From a virus, in the IMG/VR virus record IMGVR_UViG_3300021964_000132, positions 1-45,655 of that record: a stretch of 45,655 bases of DNA. The stretch is one strand, 5' to 3'. Position numbers and translations under genes: made by a program. The notes beneath the pieces were generated by a model, which was given only the letters and a program-made list of their open reading frames with translations, did no database searches and had not been told where the DNA came from. Shown here one piece after another: positions 13,446-20,846 of the stretch (positions are counted from its first letter, which is position 1; each line of letters starts with the position of its first letter).

Positions 13446-15221
13446 TTACACTATTATATCAACGTCATTGGCGTAGTTGGTAAAACCGTTTTCTTTCACC
13501 ACTTTCAGCACGGAGTTGACCCTGCTGACCAGTTCGTCCTTGTGTGAGATCAGGAATATGTTCTTCTGTTGCGTCCTGGCCATGTCCTTCAGCACAGCCA
13601 TGGAACTCTCAACACCAGATATGTCCATGCCCGCGTCCACCAACTCATCTATGAACAACAAGTTGATCTGTTGATAAAGGCTTTCCCAAACGTCTCTGAA
13701 TGCCCAACTCATGCTGAGGATCAGCCTGTTTCTCTCACCCCTACTCAAGTTGTCGAAGTCCAGTTCTCTTCCCAGTTCCTCGATCCTCACACTGAGATCC
13801 GCTTGGAATGTCACAGTGTGTGGCAGTTTGACCTTGCCCAGGAAGAACGCCAGTCTCTGGTTCAGGTAGGTCAAGTTCTGTTCTATGATTCTGGTCCTGA
13901 TGAAACTGTCCTTGGCCGTCAGCAGTTTGTATAGGAAGTCCTGGTGCCTGTGTAGGTCCTCCAGTTCATTGGCCTTCTCGTAGTCCACGTCCTGTATGGC
14001 CTTCTTCTCCAGTTCCTCGATCTGTTCTGCGTAGGTGTCTTCCTTCTTCTCGGTGTGTTCCAACTGTCGCTTGAGGTCCTGTAATGTGCCCTTGTGGTTG
14101 TAGGCCTCGTCTATGGTGTCGTAGTAGGTGTCTGGCACTTGACCCAGGTCTCCTATGTCATCCATCGCCTGTTGTATCTGGGCGAGATCACTCCGTAATT
14201 TGTCTGCGTATTCCCTGTTCTCCGTCAGGTTGGTTTTCAGTTTGCCAACCAGGTGTTCGTGTTTGTCATCGTGTAGGGCCTGTTCGCAGGTGGGACACTT
14301 GGCCGCCTCCGCGAACTCCAGGTCCTTCTCGGTCTTCTCCACGGTTGATTCTGCCTTGGTCAAGGAGTCCTCGTGGTAGGCCTTCTCTTTCATTAGGTTG
14401 CGCAACGCTGTCTGTGCCTCGTTGTGTTTCTGCAGTTTCTTGTGCTTCTCGATCTCGATCTCGCTGTCCACCTTCTCCAGTTCCGCGATTGCCTCTCGGA
14501 AACTCTCGATGTCTTGTGCCTTCTGTTTTGTCCATGCGGCGGATCTGATCTTCAGACTCTCTATGGACTCCTGTATCTTCTCGTTGGACGCCACCTTGGC
14601 ATCCAATCTCATTTTCTCTTCTGTGAGCAGTTGTTTCGTTGCCTTCTGTTTCTCACGCAATAGGTCTGCTTTCTGCGATAGTAAAGTGATACCCAACAAC
14701 TGTTCTATGATCTCCCTCTGTTCCGCCTGCTTGGTGCTCAGGAAAGGCTGTGTGTAGGTGTTCAAGGCCACTATGTTCTTGAACATGGCGTGGGTCATGC
14801 CCAATAACTTGTTGATCTCTACCTGGGTCTCCCTGTTCTCACCCTGTGCCTCGTTGCTGTCTGATTTCTGCTCTATGTCGTTGGCGTAGAATCTGAATAT
14901 CTGTGGTTTACGTCCTCTTTCTATGGTGTAGGTCACACCGTTCTTGATGAACTTGACCGAAACCAGCATGCCCTTCTCGTTGGTCTTGTTGACCAGGTTA
15001 TCTCTTCTAATATTTGTCAGTGCCTCTCCGTAGAACACGTAACTCAGTGCGTTTATGATCGTGGTCTTACCTGTTCCATTCCTAGCGCCCGCGTCGTCAC
15101 CTCCAAGGTCCATGTTCTCACCGATCACCAGCACCAGACTCTTGTTGGAGAAGTCGATGGCCTGCGCCTGGTTGCCCACGCTCATGAAGTTCTTGACCGT
15201 TATTTCCTTAATCGTCAGCAA
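13446..15221 (-). CDS. gp46: Recombination endonuclease subunit gp46 (SbcC/Rad50-like)
   Basis: This 591-residue SMC-like ATPase has Walker A GARNGTGKTT at residues 45-54, a central coiled coil of about 150-480 interrupted by the zinc-hook motif CPTC (309-312), the ABC signature LSRGERNR (492-499) and Walker B LLFIDEL (521-527). With gp47 it forms the Mre11-Rad50-like complex that resects DNA ends for recombination-dependent replication. The start is TTG at 15221: no ATG is in frame nearby, and GGAGGAGG lies just 5' at good spacing. The GENMDLGGDDAG insert before Walker A is typical of T4-like gp46. It overlaps the 54-residue gene by 14 bases. Confidence 0.96.
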   Translation of the reverse strand: MLTIKEITVKNFMSVGNQAQAIDFSNKSLVLVIGENMDLGGDDAGARNGTGKTTIINALSYVFYGEALTNIRRDNLVNKTNEKGMLVSVKFIKNGVTYTIERGRKPQIFRFYANDIEQKSDSNEAQGENRETQVEINKLLGMTHAMFKNIVALNTYTQPFLSTKQAEQREIIEQLLGITLLSQKADLLREKQKATKQLLTEEKMRLDAKVASNEKIQESIESLKIRSAAWTKQKAQDIESFREAIAELEKVDSEIEIEKHKKLQKHNEAQTALRNLMKEKAYHEDSLTKAESTVEKTEKDLEFAEAAKCPTCEQALHDDKHEHLVGKLKTNLTENREYADKLRSDLAQIQQAMDDIGDLGQVPDTYYDTIDEAYNHKGTLQDLKRQLEHTEKKEDTYAEQIEELEKKAIQDVDYEKANELEDLHRHQDFLYKLLTAKDSFIRTRIIEQNLTYLNQRLAFFLGKVKLPHTVTFQADLSVRIEELGRELDFDNLSRGERNRLILSMSWAFRDVWESLYQQINLLFIDELVDAGMDISGVESSMAVLKDMARTQQKNIFLISHKDELVSRVNSVLKVVKENGFTNYANDVDIIV

Positions 15222-15372
15222 GTTGTTTCCTCCTCCATTCCCTGTATCCTCTCAGCCATTCCTCCTGGGTCACGGGTTTCGCAAGGTGATCCAAAAGTGT
15301 TTTCCTGTTCACTGGCATCTCGAGGTCGCCCTTCAATGCCTTTAGCAATTTCCGTTTACTGATTCTCGACAT
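15208..15372 (-). CDS. 54-residue protein between gp47 and gp46
   Basis: An ATG at 15372 opens a 54-codon frame, MSRISKRKLLKALKGDLEMP...EEWLRGYREWRRKQLADD, ending with TAA at 15208-15210. It overlaps the gp47 end by 17 bases and the gp46 start by 14 bases, and fills what would otherwise be a 134-base gap in a tightly packed operon. The protein is basic and helical, with Trp-containing C-terminal motif EEWLRGYREWRRK. I do not recognise the family. It has no clear Shine-Dalgarno sequence, so coupling to gp47 translation is likely. The strong GGAGGAGG inside its end serves gp46. Confidence 0.65.
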   Translation of the reverse strand: MSRISKRKLLKALKGDLEMPVNRKTLLDHLAKPVTQEEWLRGYREWRRKQLADD

Positions 15373-16381
15373 CTAGATCATTGTAGATCGCGGTGAGTAT
15401 GTTCTTGTCATACACCTCTGAATCCACCCCCTGTAGTTGTTTGATCACGATCTGGTCCACACTGTCAAACTTCTGTATCTCCACCTGTGGTTGCTGTGCG
15501 TTGTCGATCTGTTCTGGTATCAGTTGTAGTTCCCTCAACTGGTACTTGTCTATGAAGGTCTCCCTGATGAAGTTGGCCTCCTCGTATGAGATCTTTATGT
15601 CCAGTGTGACCCTCACGTACATCTTGGGCAACAGATGTTTGTCCGGATCCGCCAGCAGTTCGCTGATCCGTATGGTCCTGTATCTCGGCATGTCTGGCCA
15701 GTTGATGAATTTTGGTTCCTTGTCGTATTCCAACACCATCATTCCTCTTTCATCATCACCCGCGTCCGCGTAGTTGTGTGGGAAGGCGTTGCCCATGTAT
15801 GTCACATTCTTCATCTGTTGTCTCTTGTGGAAGTGTCCGGAGAACACTTTACCACAGCCCGCGAAGTGTTCCGCCTTGACAGTGCCCGTGTCTGGCATCT
15901 CCACCATGGCGTTCATCTTGAAGTATGGCAGTTCGAAGTGTCCGAACACGTATTTCTGTGTCATCTTCTCGATCTGTTTCCACTCGTCTTCCACTACCCA
16001 GGGTATTATAGCGACGTCATCCTCCACCAACCACTCGTTCACGATGTGTATGTTGGGTATGTTCCTGATGTACTCCATGGAATTGATCTCTCGCTTGTCC
16101 CTGTAGTACAGGTCATGGTTGCCCATTATCACATATACTTTCTCGAATGCCTTTCCCAACCGTTCTATGTTGGACACAGTGTAGTTCATCGTGCTGACGT
16201 TGGTGGCTGATCTGTGGTGGTGCCAGTCACCCAGGAATATGCAGGTCTCACAACCATGCAATTTCGCCTGCTCTATGAACCATATCACAAAAGATTCGCA
16301 GTCGTCGTTGTGTATCCTTGAATTGCCCTTGAGTCCGAAGTGTATGTCCGTGAAGCAGGCTACCTTTTTAAAGAATGCCAT
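15356..16381 (-). CDS. gp47: Recombination endonuclease subunit gp47 (SbcD/Mre11-like)
   Basis: This 341-residue metallophosphoesterase has all five nuclease motifs in order: TDIHFG (11-16), GDWHHHR (51-57), GNHD (87-90), FGHFE (146-150) and SGHFHKR (181-187). These bind the two metal ions of Mre11/SbcD nucleases. The C-terminal part would contact gp46. Together they process DNA ends for recombination and replication in T4-like phages. It starts three bases after the gp55 stop and ends overlapping the small gene leading to gp46, so gp55, gp47 and gp46 form one operon, transcribed leftward. Length is close to T4 gp47 (339). Confidence 0.96.
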   Translation of the reverse strand: MAFFKKVACFTDIHFGLKGNSRIHNDDCESFVIWFIEQAKLHGCETCIFLGDWHHHRSATNVSTMNYTVSNIERLGKAFEKVYVIMGNHDLYYRDKREINSMEYIRNIPNIHIVNEWLVEDDVAIIPWVVEDEWKQIEKMTQKYVFGHFELPYFKMNAMVEMPDTGTVKAEHFAGCGKVFSGHFHKRQQMKNVTYMGNAFPHNYADAGDDERGMMVLEYDKEPKFINWPDMPRYRTIRISELLADPDKHLLPKMYVRVTLDIKISYEEANFIRETFIDKYQLRELQLIPEQIDNAQQPQVEIQKFDSVDQIVIKQLQGVDSEVYDKNILTAIYNDLDVENQ

Positions 16382-16384
16382 GGG

Positions 16385-17365
16385 TTACCATTTCTTCTTT
16401 ACGATGGGTTTGTGATTTGTCATGTCCACTTTCTTGTAGTTGACCTCTTCGAAATCCGCCGCGTCTATCTTGCCCGTCTTCTTGAATTTCTTGTTCAGTT
16501 TGGCTATACCGGTCTTGTTCACTATCTTGGCCTCACCGTGTGCGGTCTTCATCTTCCTCTTGTATGAAGGACCCGTGGTCTCGTTCTCGTTCTGTCTGGT
16601 GAAGCTCGGCATCATGCCGTTGAATTCCAATAGGTCGTCCCTGATGGCCTGGTTCTTCTTCTCGATGTTCAGGATCCTCGTGAAACTGTTTGTTATGGCC
16701 GCGGTGTAGTAAGCGAACGGGTTGTCTGACTTTGACTCGTCAAACTGTAAACCAATCTGTGACAGTTGCATCAACGCCTGAGACTGCATCTCGTCATTGT
16801 AAGTGTAACCCCTCCAGTTTGCCCTGGTACCATATCTCTCGCAAAGCTTCATATACATGAGTGCCAGTTGGTTGGTCATCTTGCCATGGTCCGCTGAGAA
16901 ATGGCCGTTGCTCATTCCACCCACCCAGTGACTTTTACCCACGCACACCAGTTTGCCCTTCTTGTCTAATCGGTAGTGCTGGAACGGCGGGAAGTTGACC
17001 TTTGAGTGGTGGTCTGCCGTCTGCTTGGGATTCTTCTTACGGGTGTCGTCCATGGGCACATGGTCGTACATCATCACACGGAACACCAGGTCCGTCTTGT
17101 CGATCTTCCTGGGCGACACGGTGTAGTCCACCAGTTTGATCTTCTTCTTCCCCTCGCCCTTGGCCTGCTCCCAGGCCTCCTGTGTGAGACGCTTGGCCTT
17201 GTTCTTCTTGGCCTCCGCTATGCTCCTAACATTGATTTTTTTCAAATTGGGCACAATGATGTCGTACTGTGAGTCTTCCGGCGTCACGTACGAGCAGTAG
17301 GTGTTCTTGCTGGCGTGTATCTGTGCCAGCAGATCCCTGTTGTTAAGATATTTCACTCTCTTCAT
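16385..17365 (-). CDS. gp55: Late transcription sigma factor gp55
   Basis: I choose the ATG at 17365 (MKRVKYLNNRDLLAQIHASK), giving 326 residues, because AAAGGA lies just upstream; a longer frame starts 14 codons earlier without a ribosome site. The core LALMYMKLCERYGTRANWRG and then YNDEMQSQALMQLSQIGLQF, NPFAYYTAAITNSFTRILN resembles sigma region 2, the only sigma domain T4 gp55 has. Gp55 directs host RNA polymerase to TATAAATA late promoters with the sliding clamp. It is longer than T4 gp55 (185), with Lys-rich extra N- and C-terminal parts (IVNKTGIAKLNKKFKKTGK). It is the first gene of the gp55-gp47-gp46 operon. Confidence 0.88.
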   Translation of the reverse strand: MKRVKYLNNRDLLAQIHASKNTYCSYVTPEDSQYDIIVPNLKKINVRSIAEAKKNKAKRLTQEAWEQAKGEGKKKIKLVDYTVSPRKIDKTDLVFRVMMYDHVPMDDTRKKNPKQTADHHSKVNFPPFQHYRLDKKGKLVCVGKSHWVGGMSNGHFSADHGKMTNQLALMYMKLCERYGTRANWRGYTYNDEMQSQALMQLSQIGLQFDESKSDNPFAYYTAAITNSFTRILNIEKKNQAIRDDLLEFNGMMPSFTRQNENETTGPSYKRKMKTAHGEAKIVNKTGIAKLNKKFKKTGKIDAADFEEVNYKKVDMTNHKPIVKKKW

Positions 17366-17462
17366 AAATTCCTTTGCTTTATATAATGTAGTGTAAAGTG
17401 ACCACAAACAGGTCTGTTAGAATCGTGCCGCTAGAGTAATTAAGTGCGCCTAAAATTGTGCC

Positions 17463-17470
17463 TATAAATA
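17463..17470 (+). promoter_or_regulatory. T4-type late promoter TATAAATA of the baseplate operon
   Basis: Exact core match, 46 bases before the ATG at 17517. It probably drives the 27 kb plus-strand structural cluster. The minus-strand gp55 gene starts about 100 bases to its left. Confidence 0.8.
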
Positions 17471-17516
17471 TAGTCTAAGTATACAGAAATTTACATGGGA
17501 AAGCAACCTATAACAC

Positions 17517-18362
17517 ATGGCTGAACGCACGATTGGTAACGTGATAAAAGATGTCGGACAGGGCATATTCAACCGAACCCTGGGTAGATTACTCGGGGCC
17601 GGAATCTCCACCGATTCGAGGATAGTCAATGCCAGGGCCAAGTGGTCTGGCAGGAACGACAAGCGTGATTGGCGCGTGAGACTACAGGTACCCGACGGGC
17701 CGCTGAGACAGTTCTTTGACTTCACCAACAATCCAATACTGGCACCGTTGGCGGATGCGCAAGGCATATTCTGGCCGTTGACTCCGGCTGTAGTGATCCA
17801 ACATTCGGCCAACTATGACGCCATGTCAATGACGCACAGCAACTATCCACACCAGGCCTACAGCGCCTCGCAGGTGGACAGCATGAACATCATAGGTGAG
17901 TTCCCGGTACAGAATCAGCAAGACGCGGCGCACTGGGTGGCCACGGTAAACTTCCTGAGGACAGCGACCAAGATGTTCTTTGGCTCAGACGAAGGGCTCA
18001 ATGGATTAAAAGGTAATCCCCCGCCAATACTGCACCTATCAGGTTACGGGGATCACATGTTCCAGAAGGTTCCAGTTGTGATCAACACCTTCAACGTGGA
18101 ACTGCGACCCGGCATCGACTACATATCAACCAAACAAGATTCCGTGTACCAAGATACCGGAAAGTTCAGGCCAAGTCCCGTGAGGAACCAGATCAACTTT
18201 GACCCCAACAGCATAGACCAGACCTGGGCACCAACACTGTCCAACATATCGGTACTGGTTACTCCGATCTACAGCAGGGAATCTGTCAAGAACTTCTCAA
18301 TGAAGAAATTCGTCAGGGGTGAACTCAACGGCAAGGGCACCAACGAGGTGGGATTCATCTAA
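17517..18362 (+). CDS. gp48: Baseplate tail tube cap gp48-like
   Basis: This 281-residue protein (MAERTIGNVIKDVGQGIFNR...) contains NPPPILHLSGYGDHMFQKVP and then VVINTFNVELRPGIDYIST near residues 162-205. The strand pattern NPPPvlxLsGYG...vPVvI..F is what I recall for T4-like gp48, the cap that ends the tail tube on the baseplate and starts tube polymerisation; gp54 has a related fold, so that is an alternative. Position directly before gp53 at the head of the baseplate operon supports it. A late promoter is 46 bases upstream. Its stop overlaps the gp53 ATG (TAATG). Confidence 0.7.
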   Translation: MAERTIGNVIKDVGQGIFNRTLGRLLGAGISTDSRIVNARAKWSGRNDKRDWRVRLQVPDGPLRQFFDFTNNPILAPLADAQGIFWPLTPAVVIQHSANYDAMSMTHSNYPHQAYSASQVDSMNIIGEFPVQNQQDAAHWVATVNFLRTATKMFFGSDEGLNGLKGNPPPILHLSGYGDHMFQKVPVVINTFNVELRPGIDYISTKQDSVYQDTGKFRPSPVRNQINFDPNSIDQTWAPTLSNISVLVTPIYSRESVKNFSMKKFVRGELNGKGTNEVGFI

Positions 18363-18661
18363 TGGCAAAATATTCCAACACCTCACCTTACTTTGAAACA
18401 CAGGAGCAGGCAGAGTACCTGGACATTCTCAATCCCAGGACCATCACTGCTGAGGATGATGATCAGAGTTACACTATCGAAAGGACCTACGCATACAGGC
18501 CAGACCTGTTGGCTTATGACCTTTATGGCACTCCAAGACTTTGGTGGGTGTTCGCACAGCGTAACCCAGACCAGATAGAGGATCCCATTTACGATTTCCG
18601 ACCAGGGGTTACTGTCCAATTGCCCAAGAAGGAGAACGTGCTCAGAAACCTAGGATTGTAA
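18362..18661 (+). CDS. gp53: Baseplate wedge subunit gp53
   Basis: This 99-residue protein has RPDLLAYDLYGTPRLWWVFA followed by QRNPDQIEDPIYDFRPGVTV. This is the LysM-like segment typical of gp53 family wedge proteins, which clamp adjacent wedges together in the baseplate. It is shorter than T4 gp53 (196), as seen in marine T4-like phages, with only a short N-terminal arm. It overlaps gp48 by one base (TAATG) and is followed by the next gene one base after its stop. Confidence 0.85.
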   Translation: MAKYSNTSPYFETQEQAEYLDILNPRTITAEDDDQSYTIERTYAYRPDLLAYDLYGTPRLWWVFAQRNPDQIEDPIYDFRPGVTVQLPKKENVLRNLGL

Positions 18662-18662
18662 C

Positions 18663-20846
18663 ATGGCCAACAAAGTCTATAGCAACAATCCACACGTGAC
18701 CTACAGTCCCGCCTACGACTACGACGACACCTTCGCCAGCAAGAAGACGACCAAGAAACCCAGCGTGGAGGACTATCCCAACAACGTGCCGAACCCCCTG
18801 TTCAAGTACGCCAGTTACAATGTTATATTCACACTGAGTGCGCTCACGCAGGCGGAACTAGAGGATCCACAGACACTGCTGAAAGGCACCGAGCACGACA
18901 TCATCGTCAGGAGCTCGGGAATAGGCAATCCCAACCCCACGGATAACCTATCCGCGGAGAACAAGGCGATACTGAAGTCAGACAGGGCCACTAAATCTTT
19001 GCGAGACGCACGGGAGAACCTGCGCAGGGGCAGGGATCTATACTTCTCCAAGGTCAGGATGTTGAACGTGCCCAGCCTCAACGCACAGCGTAGGCTGACA
19101 TCGGTCACAAACATAGAGATGGATATAGTGGAACCCATGGGCATAAGCCTGTTGGACAAGATACGCGGTGCCGCCGCGAACTGCAACTATCTGGACCATA
19201 TCAGCGCACCCTACATGCTCACAATGGAATTCAGGGGGTTTGATGAGTTCGGCAAACCGATACCGGAAGCGGACCAACAGATGCTGAAGAGGAAGATACC
19301 GATCAAACTGGTCAACATGGAACTGGACGTCAACAAGGGTGGCACCACCTACTCGGTCAAGGCAGTGCCCATGAACGAGCACGGCTTTGTGAACCACCAC
19401 ATATACCTGAGGACTTCGGGTGTGATCAAGCGGGGCAACAGCATCCAGGACACCATGGACAGCCTGGCCGCCATAATGAACAGGCAGACGGAGGACGAAT
19501 CCAAGCAGTCCCTGGTGGAGATACCGGACACATACGAGATCATCGTCGACCCAGAATTCGCTCAGGAGCAGGCCACCGCACGGGGACTGGGCATGGGTGA
19601 CATAGGCGTGGGTGGACAGAGTGACGCCAGGGAGAACGCCATACTCAAGAAGGCCGGTCAGGTCAAACAGAACGACAGCCTGCTGACCATAATGACGGAA
19701 CTGATGAAATCACTTCCGAGGTTCCAAAAGGAAAGATCACTGACGGAGTTCGACAACAAGATCAAGGGATTAGGCAAGAACGCCAAGCCCGAGGACATGT
19801 ACTTCAACTATTTCTTCATAGAGTCCAGCGTGATACCAGACTCGTCCAGGTTCGACAGGGTCAGGGGCAAACACCCTAGGAAGATCATATACAACATCGT
19901 GCCCTACAAGATACACGCCTACGCTCTCGCCGACCCAGGATCCAGCACAGGCACCAACTTCGAGCAGTTCGTCAAGAAGACCTACAACTACATCTTCACC
20001 GGCGACAACCTGGACATACTGGACCTCAACATCAACTACAGGGTGGCCTACTTCCAGAGTCGCCTCAAGGACATACAGGGCAAGAGTGGGTCAGACAAGT
20101 TCTCCAAGACGCAGGGACAAGATGAAGATGACGTTGAAGTGGAGGATCCCGCGACCAAGGACGCATTCAGGGATCCATCATTCATCCACCAGTCTGAGGT
20201 GGGCACAACCACATCAGTGACCAGTGGTATCAACAAGGGCAACGCCACTGAACTGGATCAAAGATTAGACGCGCTATCCAACCCAACCGCGGACATGGTG
20301 TTCGTGAGGATGAGCATACTGGGAGATCCCGCATACCTGGGACAGTCTCAGTTCATACCAACCACGGCCAGGCGTGAAAACGTGCTGGAGAGCAATCGCA
20401 AGAAACTGGCGTTCTCCCAAGGGAACCGTGATGTTTGGAACGAGATATACGGTAACTTCAACATGGGATTTGGTGATCCCATAATCAAGCTCAACTTCAG
20501 GTCACCCACGGACGTCAATGAGAAGACCGGGGTGTACGAGCTGGCCAAGGACGAGCAGATAGCGTTCTCCGGACTGTACAGGGTGGTGCAGGTGGACAAC
20601 ATGTTCGAGGATGGCAAGTTCATACAGGAACTACAGTTGGTGAGATTCAACAACCAGGGCGACAAACCCTACGCACCACAGGCCGCCACTTACGTTAGGC
20701 CAAACCCACACGTGGAAACGTTTGACAAACTGGTGCCCAAGGCGGAATACGTCAATGAGGTGTCGCTGGTAGCAAAGAAGTTCTCCACGTACCTCGAAGC
20801 CAAGATAAATGCTTTAAAGGATAAGTTTAACATAGGAAGGAACTAA
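18663..20846 (+). CDS. Large baseplate structural protein, probable hub (gp27-like)
   Basis: This 727-residue protein lies between gp53 and gp5, where marine T4-like phages carry a hub protein. Features: FKYASYNVIFTLSALTQAEL (residues 48-67), a charged helix with RENLRRGRDLYFSKVRML, DHISAPYMLTMEFRGFDEFG, KIPIKLVNMELDVNKGGTTY near 210, IYNIVPYKIHAYALADPG near 420, an acidic linker near 480 (GQDEDDVEVEDP) and a C-terminal DEQIAFSGLYRVVQVDNMFE. The combination of repeated beta-barrel-like strands and position next to the gp5 spike supports a hub role, which in T4 is gp27, but no alignment was possible. TAATG overlap with gp5 indicates translational coupling. Confidence 0.6.
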   Translation: MANKVYSNNPHVTYSPAYDYDDTFASKKTTKKPSVEDYPNNVPNPLFKYASYNVIFTLSALTQAELEDPQTLLKGTEHDIIVRSSGIGNPNPTDNLSAENKAILKSDRATKSLRDARENLRRGRDLYFSKVRMLNVPSLNAQRRLTSVTNIEMDIVEPMGISLLDKIRGAAANCNYLDHISAPYMLTMEFRGFDEFGKPIPEADQQMLKRKIPIKLVNMELDVNKGGTTYSVKAVPMNEHGFVNHHIYLRTSGVIKRGNSIQDTMDSLAAIMNRQTEDESKQSLVEIPDTYEIIVDPEFAQEQATARGLGMGDIGVGGQSDARENAILKKAGQVKQNDSLLTIMTELMKSLPRFQKERSLTEFDNKIKGLGKNAKPEDMYFNYFFIESSVIPDSSRFDRVRGKHPRKIIYNIVPYKIHAYALADPGSSTGTNFEQFVKKTYNYIFTGDNLDILDLNINYRVAYFQSRLKDIQGKSGSDKFSKTQGQDEDDVEVEDPATKDAFRDPSFIHQSEVGTTTSVTSGINKGNATELDQRLDALSNPTADMVFVRMSILGDPAYLGQSQFIPTTARRENVLESNRKKLAFSQGNRDVWNEIYGNFNMGFGDPIIKLNFRSPTDVNEKTGVYELAKDEQIAFSGLYRVVQVDNMFEDGKFIQELQLVRFNNQGDKPYAPQAATYVRPNPHVETFDKLVPKAEYVNEVSLVAKKFSTYLEAKINALKDKFNIGRN

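Noticed and set aside
17366-17407. Longer gp55 start at 17407
   Set aside because: No ribosome site there, whereas AAAGGA is well placed before the ATG at 17365.
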